DNA of 64,000 bases from Methylobacterium amylolyticum (GTDB taxonomy: Bacteria; Pseudomonadota; Alphaproteobacteria; Rhizobiales; Beijerinckiaceae), in contig NZ_JAUYZI010000023.1 in the NCBI RefSeq assembly GCF_030700245.1, positions 37,979-101,978 on the forward strand. Reading direction: 5' to 3'. The position numbers and the translations under genes were made by a program. The notes under the pieces are model-generated. The model saw only the letters and a program-made list of their open reading frames with translations, had not been told where the DNA came from and ran no database searches. Positions 33,285-40,370 of the stretch are shown here, one piece after another. Position 1 is the first letter of the stretch, and every line of letters starts with the position of its first letter.

Positions 33285-33981
33285 GGTCGCCGGCCTCTCC
33301 ACTGCCTACCAGGGCCTGCTCGCGATCCAGGACGTGTCGCTGGCGGTGGCCGAGGGCGAGATCGTCGTGGTGGCCGGCGCCAACGGCGCGGGCAAGTCGA
33401 CGCTCCTCAAGTCGATCGCCGGGCTGGAGCGCCCCCGCGACGGCGCCGTCACCTTCGACGGGGAACGGATCGACGGCCAGCCCGGCCACCGCATCACCGC
33501 CCGCGGCATCGCCTACGTGCCCGAGAACAAGCGCCTGTTCCCGCGCCTGTCGGTGGCCGACAACCTGCGGCTCGGCAGCTACCTGCACCGGGGCAAGGCC
33601 GACCGCGAGGCGCCGCTCGCGCGCGTCTTCGCCCTGTTCCCGCGCCTGAAGGAGCGGCTGCCGCAGCGCGCGGCCACCCTCTCGGGCGGCGAGCAGCAGA
33701 TGCTCGCCATCGGCCGGGCGCTGATGACGCGGCCCCGGCTGCTGATGCTCGACGAGCCCTCGCAGGGCATCATGCCCAAGCTCGTCGACGAGATCTTCTC
33801 CGCCGTCACCGCGATCCGGGACACCGGCGTCACCGTCCTGCTCGTGGAGCAGAGGCTGTCCGAGAGCCTCGCCATTGCCGACCGCGCCTACGTGCTCCAG
33901 ACCGGGCGGGTGATCCTGTCGGGCACCGCGGCGGACGTGCGCGACGACCCCGAGGTGCGCCGCGCCTATCTGGGGATCTGA
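33274..33981 (+). CDS. Branched-chain-type ABC importer ATPase (LivF-like)
   Basis: The 235-residue ATPase has Walker A GANGAGKST, the LivF phrase AYVPENKRLFPRLSVADNLRL, an intact signature LSGGEQQMLAIGRAL, Walker B LLMLDEPSQGI and the H-switch VLLVEQRLSESLAIA. It starts at a GTG within the end of the LivG-like gene. The intact signature here complements the degenerate one in its partner. This closes a complete five-part importer. Confidence 0.95.
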   Translation: MLLEVAGLSTAYQGLLAIQDVSLAVAEGEIVVVAGANGAGKSTLLKSIAGLERPRDGAVTFDGERIDGQPGHRITARGIAYVPENKRLFPRLSVADNLRLGSYLHRGKADREAPLARVFALFPRLKERLPQRAATLSGGEQQMLAIGRALMTRPRLLMLDEPSQGIMPKLVDEIFSAVTAIRDTGVTVLLVEQRLSESLAIADRAYVLQTGRVILSGTAADVRDDPEVRRAYLGI

Positions 33982-34002
33982 GCCCCCGATCGGAGGAAGC
34001 CG

Positions 34003-34764
34003 ATGACCAGCGTGGACCTGAACTCCGACCTCGGCGAGGGCTACGGCGCCTATGCCTGCGGCGACGACGCGGCGATGCTCTCCGTGGTCACCTCCGCCAA
34101 CGTCGCCTGCGGCCTGCACGCGGGCGATCCCGAGATCATGGCCGCGACCTTCCGGATCGCCAGGGAGCGGGGCGTGGCGGTGGGCGCCCATCCGGGCTTC
34201 CCCGACCTCTGGGGCTTCGGGCGCCGCCGCATCCCCTTCACCCCCGGCGAGATCGAGCGGCTGGTGGCCTATCAGGTCGGCGCCGCCCAGGCGCTCGCGA
34301 CCTATGCCGGCCACCGGGTCACCTACGTGAAGACGCACGGGGCGCTCGGCAACATCGCCGCCGAGGACCGCGCGGTCGCCGACGCGGTGGCGCGGGCGGT
34401 CAAGGCGGTCGATCCCGCTCTCGCGCTGCTCGCCATCGCGCTGAGCGCCCAGGTCTCGGCTGGCGAGGCCGCGGGCCTGGAGGTGGTCCAGGAGATCTTC
34501 GCCGACCGCGGCTACACCGAGAAGGGTCTGCTGATCCCTCGCAGCGAGCCCGGCGCGATGATCACCGACGCGACCGAGGCCGCCGACCGGGTGCTGGCGA
34601 TGGTCGAATCCGGCGCGATCATCACGGCACAGGGCAACACACTGCCGACGCCGGTCCGCTCGATCTGCGTCCACGGCGATTCCGCCCACGCCGTCGCCAC
34701 CGCGAAGGCCGTCCGAGCCCGGCTGGAGGGGGCCGGCGTGACCGTTGCCCCCTTCCGCCCGTGA
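34003..34764 (+). CDS. pxpA: 5-oxoprolinase subunit A (LamB/YcsF family)
   Basis: The 253-residue protein carries the LamB/YcsF signatures SVDLNSDLGEGYGAYACGDD, TSANVACGLHAGDPEIM, AVGAHPGFPDLWGFGRR and TYVKTHGALGNIA. In bacteria PxpA works with PxpB and PxpC as an ATP-dependent 5-oxoprolinase that opens 5-oxoproline to glutamate. The stop overlaps the pxpB start. The run from the importer to this gene has a gap of only 21 bases, with CGGAGG just before the ATG. Confidence 0.96.
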   Translation: MTSVDLNSDLGEGYGAYACGDDAAMLSVVTSANVACGLHAGDPEIMAATFRIARERGVAVGAHPGFPDLWGFGRRRIPFTPGEIERLVAYQVGAAQALATYAGHRVTYVKTHGALGNIAAEDRAVADAVARAVKAVDPALALLAIALSAQVSAGEAAGLEVVQEIFADRGYTEKGLLIPRSEPGAMITDATEAADRVLAMVESGAIITAQGNTLPTPVRSICVHGDSAHAVATAKAVRARLEGAGVTVAPFRP

Positions 34765-35489
34765 GCGCGGCCCCGACCCTGCGCGACGCGGGCGAGGCGG
34801 CGCTCGTCGTCGAGTTCGGCACGGCCGTCGACCCGGCGATCAACGACCGGGTACTGGCGCTGGACGACGCGCTCGCCGCCGACCCGCCCGACGGCCTGCG
34901 CGAGAGCGTGCCGACCTACCGCTCGCTGATGATCCACTACGACCCGCTGGTGCTCGACCGGGCGACGCTCGCCGCCCGGGTCCTGGCGCTGGCCGAGGGC
35001 CGGGCCGAGCGCGCCGCAGCGGCGGCGACCTGGACGCTGCCCTGCTGCTACGACGCCCCCCACGGCGAAGATCTTTTCGAACTGGCCGAGCGCCTCGGCC
35101 TCGCGCCGGAGGCGGTGGTCGAGACCCATACGGGGGCGACCTACCGGGTCTACATGTACGGCTTCGCCCCGGGCTTCGCCTATCTCGGCGGCCTGCCGGA
35201 GGCGCTCGCCGTGCCGCGGCGGCAGAGCCCGCGCCCGCCCCACCCGGCGGGCGCGGTGGTGGTCGGCGGCGGGCTCGCGGCGGTCGCCACCGTGCCGATG
35301 CCGACCGGCTGGTACGTGGTCGGCGTCACCCCCTGCCGGCTCTACGCCCCCGAGCGCGCCGAGAGCTTCTTCGTCAGCCCCGGCGACGCGATCCGCTTCG
35401 AGGCCGTGGACGCGGCGACCTTCGCGGATCTGGCGGCGCGCGAGGCGGCGGGGGAACCGGTCGCCCGCCGCGGGGAGGCCGGCGCGTGA
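34761..35489 (+). CDS. pxpB: 5-oxoprolinase subunit B (KipI family)
   Basis: The 242-residue protein shows DAGEAALVVEFGTAVDPAINDR at the start, then SYRSLMIHYDP-like PTYRSLMIHYDPL, PCCYD, the cyclophilin-like core YRVYMYGFAPGFAYLGGLPE, and VPRRQSPRPPHPAGAVVVGG. In Bacillus the homologue KipI inhibits a sporulation kinase, but the general role is as a 5-oxoprolinase subunit. It starts with GTG inside the pxpA stop and its own stop overlaps pxpC, so the three are translated as a coupled set. Confidence 0.95.
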   Translation: MSAAPTLRDAGEAALVVEFGTAVDPAINDRVLALDDALAADPPDGLRESVPTYRSLMIHYDPLVLDRATLAARVLALAEGRAERAAAAATWTLPCCYDAPHGEDLFELAERLGLAPEAVVETHTGATYRVYMYGFAPGFAYLGGLPEALAVPRRQSPRPPHPAGAVVVGGGLAAVATVPMPTGWYVVGVTPCRLYAPERAESFFVSPGDAIRFEAVDAATFADLAAREAAGEPVARRGEAGA

Positions 35490-36499
35490 CGGATCTGGTG
35501 ATCGAGGCCGCCGGCCCCGGGGTGACCCTTCAGGACGGCGGCCGCCACGGGTGGCTGCGCTACGGCTTCACCGCCGCCGGGCCGATGGACCCGCTGATGC
35601 ACGCCACCGCCAACCGCGCCGCCGGCAACCCGCTCGGCGCCACGGCGGTGGAGGTCTCCACCGGCGGCCTCACCGCCACCGCCGCGGGCGGTCCGCTGGG
35701 CCTCGCCCTGGTCTCGACCGGCTTCCGGGCCACCCTCGACGGCGAGGCCCTGCCCGCCGCCGTCGCGCTGACCCTGGAGCCCGGACGGACCCTGACCGTG
35801 CGCGCGGGCGAGACGGGCGCCTGGGGCTACCTCGCGGTGCAGGGCCGGATCGCGGTGGAGCCGGTGCTCGGCTCCACTGCCACCCACACCCGCTCCGGCA
35901 TCGGCGGCCTCGGCGGCCGGGGACTCGCGCCCGGCGACCGGCTGGAGATCGCCGAGCCCCGCCCCGGCCCGGGCGCCCCCGAGCGCCTGCTCGCCCCCTG
36001 GCTCGACCGGGATCCGAACGAGATCCGGGTGGTGCTGGGTCCGCAGGACGACCACTTCGCCCCCGACCAGATCGCGGCGTTCCTGGCCGGGCCGTGGACG
36101 GTGTCGCCCCGGGGCGACCGCATGGCCTGCTTCCTCGACGGCACGCCGCTCCGCCACGCCAAGGGCCACGACATCGTCTCGGACGGGGTGGCGATGGGGG
36201 CGATCCAGGTGCCCGGCAACGGCCTGCCGATCGTGCTGATGGCCGACCGGCAATCGACCGGCGGCTACCCGAAGATCGCCACCGTGATCGGCGCCGATCT
36301 CGGCCGCCTCGCGCAGGCGCAGGGTGGCGCGCGCCTGTCCTTCGCCGCGGTGTCGGTGGACGCGGCGGTGGCCGCGCGCCGGGCCGAGGCGGAGCGCCTG
36401 CGCGATCCCGTCCCCCGCGAGCCGGTGGTGCGCACGGTCTTCCCCGCCGACTTCCTGCTCGGCCTGAACCTGATCGACGGGGTCACGAGCGGCGCCTAA
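35486..36499 (+). CDS. pxpC: 5-oxoprolinase subunit C (biotin-dependent carboxyltransferase-like, KipA family)
   Basis: Starting at the GTG at 35486, which overlaps the pxpB stop, the product is 337 residues, the normal length. Family marks are AAGPGVTLQDGGRHGWLRYG, AAGPMDPLMHATANRAAGNP, AVEVSTGGLT, YLAVQGRIAVEPVLGS and LPIVLMADRQSTGGYPKIA. The fold resembles the second half of allophanate or urea carboxyltransferases. It completes the oxoprolinase and is the last gene of the operon; about 115 bases follow before an unrelated minus-strand gene. Confidence 0.95.
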   Translation: MTDLVIEAAGPGVTLQDGGRHGWLRYGFTAAGPMDPLMHATANRAAGNPLGATAVEVSTGGLTATAAGGPLGLALVSTGFRATLDGEALPAAVALTLEPGRTLTVRAGETGAWGYLAVQGRIAVEPVLGSTATHTRSGIGGLGGRGLAPGDRLEIAEPRPGPGAPERLLAPWLDRDPNEIRVVLGPQDDHFAPDQIAAFLAGPWTVSPRGDRMACFLDGTPLRHAKGHDIVSDGVAMGAIQVPGNGLPIVLMADRQSTGGYPKIATVIGADLGRLAQAQGGARLSFAAVSVDAAVAARRAEAERLRDPVPREPVVRTVFPADFLLGLNLIDGVTSGA

Positions 36500-36615
36500 G
36501 CAGGTTTCGCCGGAGGGGTTGCCGGTTCGGCATCGAAAACCCGCGATCCACCGACGCTTCACCTGTTCAGGGTCGGCGCGTATCCGGGGCCGCCTCCGGG
36601 CTTCCGGCGCGCTCG

Positions 36616-37413
36616 TTATCGCCGCGCGATCGCGGCTTCCGCACGAACCGCGATCCGCTCGATCATCGGGGTCAACTGGTTTTGGCGGTAGCGGGCTTCA
36701 ACGCGCTCGTCGTCTGCGAAGCCGCGCAGGATTGCGAGCAGATCGACGCCGAGTTCTGCCTCGGCTTGCCGAGCCATGGGGTCGGATCGCAGGTAGGCGA
36801 ACAGGTCAGAGAGGCACAGCTTGGCCTCCTTCCAGTCGCCGAGGTCGAGATTCTCATCGATGTAGCAGGTGACCACCGCGATTGCCGCGTGGAGTTGTCG
36901 CCACGCGAACGGGTCACGCCGCCTCAGTGCGGGATGCATCATATTGGCGACACGGCTGCGCAGGCAGAGCACGGGGTGGAGAACGGCAACCTCGACCTGC
37001 TTAGGCTCGCCTGCGAGATCGGCTTCGACGATCAGGTTGCAGACGCCTGCCTCAAGCTCCCAGAGCTTCACGCCGAGGATACCGTTCAGAAAGTCGAGAA
37101 TGAGGGTCTTGCCGTTGTATTCTGTCACCACCTTAGCGGTGCTCGGCGAGTTCATCGTGTCCGCGTCCGGCCGGAACACCCGGCCGCCGATCAGGGCAGC
37201 GAAGTCCTGTGCGACACGGAAGCTGCCGAAGTAGTCAATGTCAGCGCTGGTCAGCGGATCGTCGGATTGCAGGACGGCCGAGCGATCTCGATAATACCAA
37301 GCCCAAAGGTTGGTGGCCTGTCCGCCGACAACGAATGTCGTGTCGTCGGCATTCAGTCGTGAGGCGATCTCGATGACGTCTTCTGCACCGAACCGTGGAT
37401 TGATCTCAGGCAT
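36616..37413 (-). CDS. Nucleotidyltransferase-fold protein (AbiEii-like), probable toxin
   Basis: I choose the ATG at 37413 because the preceding small ORF ends there with an eight-base overlap; an upstream in-frame start at 37506 would translate that ORF's region in another frame. The 265-residue product has the nucleotidyltransferase signature: VVGGQATNLWAW (28-39), SADIDYFGS with D59 and D61, and a third acidic residue D107 in KTLILDFLNG. The remainder is helical. Similar proteins act as toxins in AbiE-type or MenAT-like systems, which I infer from fold only. The sequence looks visibly lower in GC than its neighbours and lies next to tRNA-Thr, which suggests acquisition. Confidence 0.72.
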   Translation of the reverse strand: MPEINPRFGAEDVIEIASRLNADDTTFVVGGQATNLWAWYYRDRSAVLQSDDPLTSADIDYFGSFRVAQDFAALIGGRVFRPDADTMNSPSTAKVVTEYNGKTLILDFLNGILGVKLWELEAGVCNLIVEADLAGEPKQVEVAVLHPVLCLRSRVANMMHPALRRRDPFAWRQLHAAIAVVTCYIDENLDLGDWKEAKLCLSDLFAYLRSDPMARQAEAELGVDLLAILRGFADDERVEARYRQNQLTPMIERIAVRAEAAIARR

Positions 37414-37600
37414 CCAGACGAATGCGGCGCCGGCCACCAAGGCGGGCGCGCGAGGGATCGAGAGCCGAGAAGAAGCCGTTGTGGTCTCGTACATCGGCGG
37501 GCGCAACGAGGCCCTGCGCGATGCGCAGCAGGTCGGACTGCCGAGAGCGCTCTTTCTCTCGACGGCGCTCGGCCACGCTGTATGAGGCGACAGGCGGCAT
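37406..37600 (-). CDS. Small basic ORF coupled to the nucleotidyltransferase gene, possible antitoxin
   Basis: This 64-residue reading frame (MPPVASYSVAERRREKERSR, then QSDLLRIAQGLVAPADVRDH) is helical and basic and stops inside the start of the nucleotidyltransferase gene. The overlap layout is the one seen in many toxin-antitoxin pairs. I recognise no family, and its C-terminal third (ARLGGRRRIRLDA) may be a frameshifted remnant of a longer protein. No strong ribosome site is seen before its ATG. The call rests on position and composition, so confidence is low. Confidence 0.42.
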   Translation of the reverse strand: MPPVASYSVAERRREKERSRQSDLLRIAQGLVAPADVRDHNGFFSALDPSRARLGGRRRIRLDA

Positions 37601-37864
37601 GACCGGATCCGTTCGCGGGCATCCGGGATATTGGCGGGATGCCTGTGAGTGTCAAGTTAAGGTCGCCGGAGCCCTGGCCGGATCCTGGGGGGGGATCCAA
37701 AGGCTCTCCCCGTCAGCCATTCAACGGCCGGGAGGATCGACCGCACGGCCGATGGGGCTAGAGCGACCGGCGAGAAGGCCCGGCTGAATGGCCTGGGCGA
37801 GAGCCGGAGGTTCACCCGAACCCCTGAGCGCTTCCCAATCTTCGAGCTAAGTGCTTGATGTGTA

Positions 37865-37939
37865 TGGTGCTGCGAGAGAGGATTGAACTCTCGACCTCTT
37901 CATTACCAATGAAGTGCTCTACCACTGAGCTACCGCAGC
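37865..37939 (-). tRNA. tRNA-Thr (anticodon GGT)
   Basis: Read on the minus strand it folds as a full cloverleaf. The acceptor stem is GCTGCGG paired with TCGCAGC (one G-T pair). The D arm is GCTCAGTGGTAGAGC, the anticodon stem-loop is CTTCA-TTGGTAA-TGAAG with anticodon GGT, and the T arm is GAGAG-TTCAATC-CTCTC. Discriminator A and an encoded CCA follow. Length is 75 bases. The 3' end faces the lower-coordinate, lower-GC patch, the usual side for tRNA-targeted insertion, but I see no direct repeat of the tRNA end beyond that patch. Confidence 0.97.
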
Positions 37940-38021
37940 ATGCGGGGCTGTGGGGCGCGCGGGGCGCTCCGTCCGGCCGAGGGGGGCAATAGCGGATCGC
38001 CGCCGGCTTGGCAACGGCCGG

Positions 38022-38477
38022 TTACGGCTTCGGGGCGCGGGCTTGGCGGGCGGCGGCGCGGATGATCGCCGCGAGCCCCGGCTCGGCCACCGCCTCCGCC
38101 GCTTCGGCGGGGGTGAACCAGCGCAGCTCCCGCTGGTGCTCCTCGGGGAAGTGCTTGAGCTGCTTGCGCACCCGCAGCGGAAACACCTTCACCTGGCACA
38201 GCACCGCGTCGAGGTTCTTCAGGCGCTTCTCGTAGAGGTAGTAGCCGATCGGGCGCTTGCCGATGTGGCCGCGCAGGCCGGCCTCCTCGTAGGCCTCCTG
38301 GGCCGCCGCCTGGAACGGCTTGCGGCCCGGCATCGGCCAGCCCTTGGGGATCACCCAGCGGCGGCTCTCCCGCGAGGTGACGAGCAGGATCCGGTCGGAG
38401 CCGTCGCGGGCGCGGCGGAACGGCAGGGCGCCGATCTGCCGGCGCGGCTCGGCGTCGTCGTCGGTCACGCGGGTCAC
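38022..38477 (-). CDS. NUDIX hydrolase
   Basis: The 151-residue protein contains the Nudix box G-x5-E-x7-REUXEE-x-G-U in the stretch GRKPFQAAAQEAYEEAGLRG. It is preceded by ILLVTSRESRRWVIPKGWPM, typical of the diphosphoinositol- or dinucleoside-polyphosphate-type subgroup. It should hydrolyse a nucleoside diphosphate linked to another moiety; the exact substrate is unknown. It is transcribed toward tRNA-Thr and lies downstream of the hemY gene, about 210 bases away, in an interval where I see no other gene. Confidence 0.93.
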   Translation of the reverse strand: MTRVTDDDAEPRRQIGALPFRRARDGSDRILLVTSRESRRWVIPKGWPMPGRKPFQAAAQEAYEEAGLRGHIGKRPIGYYLYEKRLKNLDAVLCQVKVFPLRVRKQLKHFPEEHQRELRWFTPAEAAEAVAEPGLAAIIRAAARQARAPKP

Positions 38478-38689
38478 GGCCGGGCCCCGCGGCGGCGGAC
38501 CGGGGATCGGGGCGCGAGGGGACAGGAAGCGGCGATCGGCGGGGTCCTCGCGGGTGCGGTCCGGGACGCGGCCGTCACCGCATCCCCCGGACGCACTAAG
38601 GTCATCCGGTCCCCCGGGCTTTCAAGGGGCGCGGCGCTCAAACCGCTCCGGTCCGCGCGCATTGCGGTGGACGGCGCGCCGGGCGACGG

Positions 38690-40210
38690 TCAACCCGCCC
38701 GCCGCACCTCTCCGGGCGCCGGCAGCGCCGCGGCGGCCATGCCGGAGGCCACCGTGTCGGCGGGCTCCGGCGCCGGCTTGACGTCCGCCACGGGCTTGAT
38801 GTCCGGAACGGGCCTGCTCTCCGGCACGGGCTTGCGCTCCGGCGCCGGCGGGACCAGCGCCGCGGCCTCGACCGCGGGCGGCGTCTCCTCCGCCTCGGGC
38901 TCCACGTCCGGGACGGGGGCGCCGAGCGCGTTCGGCGGCGCGCGCCACTCGAACGCGTCGAGGCGCCCGGTGGCCGGCGAGACCGGCGCCCAGGTCTCCG
39001 AGGCGATGCCGTCGGCGATCCACAGCGGGTCGCGCGGGGCGCGGGCGGCGCGGGCGAGCCATTCCCGGGCCCGGCCGGAGGCGGCGCCGTGCTCGGCCTC
39101 CTCGATCGCCGCCATGGTCAGGCAGGCCCGCACGGTCGGGCGCTCGGCGAGCAGCGGCTTCACCGCCTCCCGCGCCCGGCCGTATTCCCGCGCGTCGAGG
39201 GCCGCCTGGGCGAGGGCGAGCCGGCCTTCCGGGTCCCAGGAGGAGATCTTGGCCAGCGTTTCCGCCCGGGCGAGACGATCGCGCACCGAGTCGCCGGTAC
39301 GCAGGCCCATATAGACCTTGGCGAGGTCGGGATGGGTGTTGGCCCGCCACGCCGCCTCGACGATCTTGGCGGCCTTGCGCAGGTCGCCGCGGCGGGCGAG
39401 CAGCCGGCCGGCGATGCAGGCGGCGGGCACGAGGTCGGGGGCGAGCTTGACCGCCTGGAGCGCCCGCTCGGCGGCGATCTCCGGCTCCCCGGCCTCGCGG
39501 CCGCCGGCGATCGCCGTGAGCAGCACCGCCCGCTGGCGCCGCGCCGCGGCCTTGTCGATCAGCCCCAGCGCGGCGCGCCGCTCCACCGTCTCCAGGGCGC
39601 CGCCCCAGTCGCCGTCGGCGCTCTGCGCCTCCAGCACCGCGTCGTTGGCCCAGGTCACGCTCGGGGCGAGTCGCGCCGCCTCGGTCGCGTAGGCGCGGGC
39701 CGAGACCTCGTCCTCCCGGCGGCGGGCCTCGACGAACAGCCCGCGCAGGCCGAGCACCCGGGTCTCGGGGTCGTCGACCATGCGCTTGAAGGCGTGCTCG
39801 GCCGCGTCGCGGTCGCCGGAGATCTGCGCCGCCTGCGCCTTCAGCAGCAGGGTCAGGGGCTCGTGCCCCAGCAGCCGCTCGGCGTCGCCCGCGAAGCGGC
39901 GCGCCGCCAGCGGGTCGCCCGAGCCCACCGCCACCATGCCGCGCGACAGGGCCGAGAACCCCTTCGCCCGGCGGCGCTCGGCCGAGCCGCGCACCAGCGC
40001 CTCGGGCAGGCCGATCACCCCCCGCACGACCGCCCAGAGCAGACCGAGCAGGACGGCGGCGATCAGCACGCCGACGAGCGCGATCGCGAGGCTGGTGCCG
40101 AGCTGGTAGCCGTTCCAGACGACGGTGACGGTGCCGGGCCGGTCGGCGATCCAGACCGCCCCGTAGGCGGCGAGAGCGAGCAGGGCCAGGAAGGCGAGGG
40201 CGCGCCACAT
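38690..40210 (-). CDS. hemY: HemY N-terminal-domain membrane protein with TPR-like repeats
   Basis: The 506-residue protein starts at 40210 (AGGAG about 12 bases upstream). It has two membrane segments near residues 2-22 and 42-66 separated by PGTVTVVWNGYQLGTSLAI, the HemY_N pattern. A cytoplasmic or periplasmic array of TPR-like helices follows (ERLLGHEPLTLLLKAQAAQI, GDRDAAEHAFKRMVDDPETR). A Pro/Val/Glu-rich tail has repeated KPVPESRPVPDIKPVADVKP. Despite the name it is not an oxidase; its role in porphyrin metabolism is unclear. It sits below mic60 and hemD on the same strand, the usual alphaproteobacterial order. Confidence 0.92.
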   Translation of the reverse strand: MWRALAFLALLALAAYGAVWIADRPGTVTVVWNGYQLGTSLAIALVGVLIAAVLLGLLWAVVRGVIGLPEALVRGSAERRRAKGFSALSRGMVAVGSGDPLAARRFAGDAERLLGHEPLTLLLKAQAAQISGDRDAAEHAFKRMVDDPETRVLGLRGLFVEARRREDEVSARAYATEAARLAPSVTWANDAVLEAQSADGDWGGALETVERRAALGLIDKAAARRQRAVLLTAIAGGREAGEPEIAAERALQAVKLAPDLVPAACIAGRLLARRGDLRKAAKIVEAAWRANTHPDLAKVYMGLRTGDSVRDRLARAETLAKISSWDPEGRLALAQAALDAREYGRAREAVKPLLAERPTVRACLTMAAIEEAEHGAASGRAREWLARAARAPRDPLWIADGIASETWAPVSPATGRLDAFEWRAPPNALGAPVPDVEPEAEETPPAVEAAALVPPAPERKPVPESRPVPDIKPVADVKPAPEPADTVASGMAAAALPAPGEVRRAG

Positions 40211-40370
40211 GGGGTCAGTTTCTCCTGTCGGCCTCGGTGCGGTGCCCGGCCCTCTCGGCCCGGAACACGTCCGCAGGTCTGTGTCGTAACGCGCGCGCGC
40301 CCGCCGGACCGGCGGCCGCGCCGGCCGGCAGGACATCCCGCCGGCCCCGATCTCCGTGGTGGGGCGCCAT

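Noticed and set aside
36519..36872. A plus-strand ORF across the end of the nucleotidyltransferase gene
   Set aside because: It is antisense to a protein with clear catalytic residues and shows only Arg/Ser-rich sequence.
37601..37864. Possible attachment-site repeat of the tRNA-Thr 3' end
   Set aside because: I looked for a copy of TGGTGCTGCGAGAGAGG between 36500 and 37860 and saw none, and no integrase gene is present.
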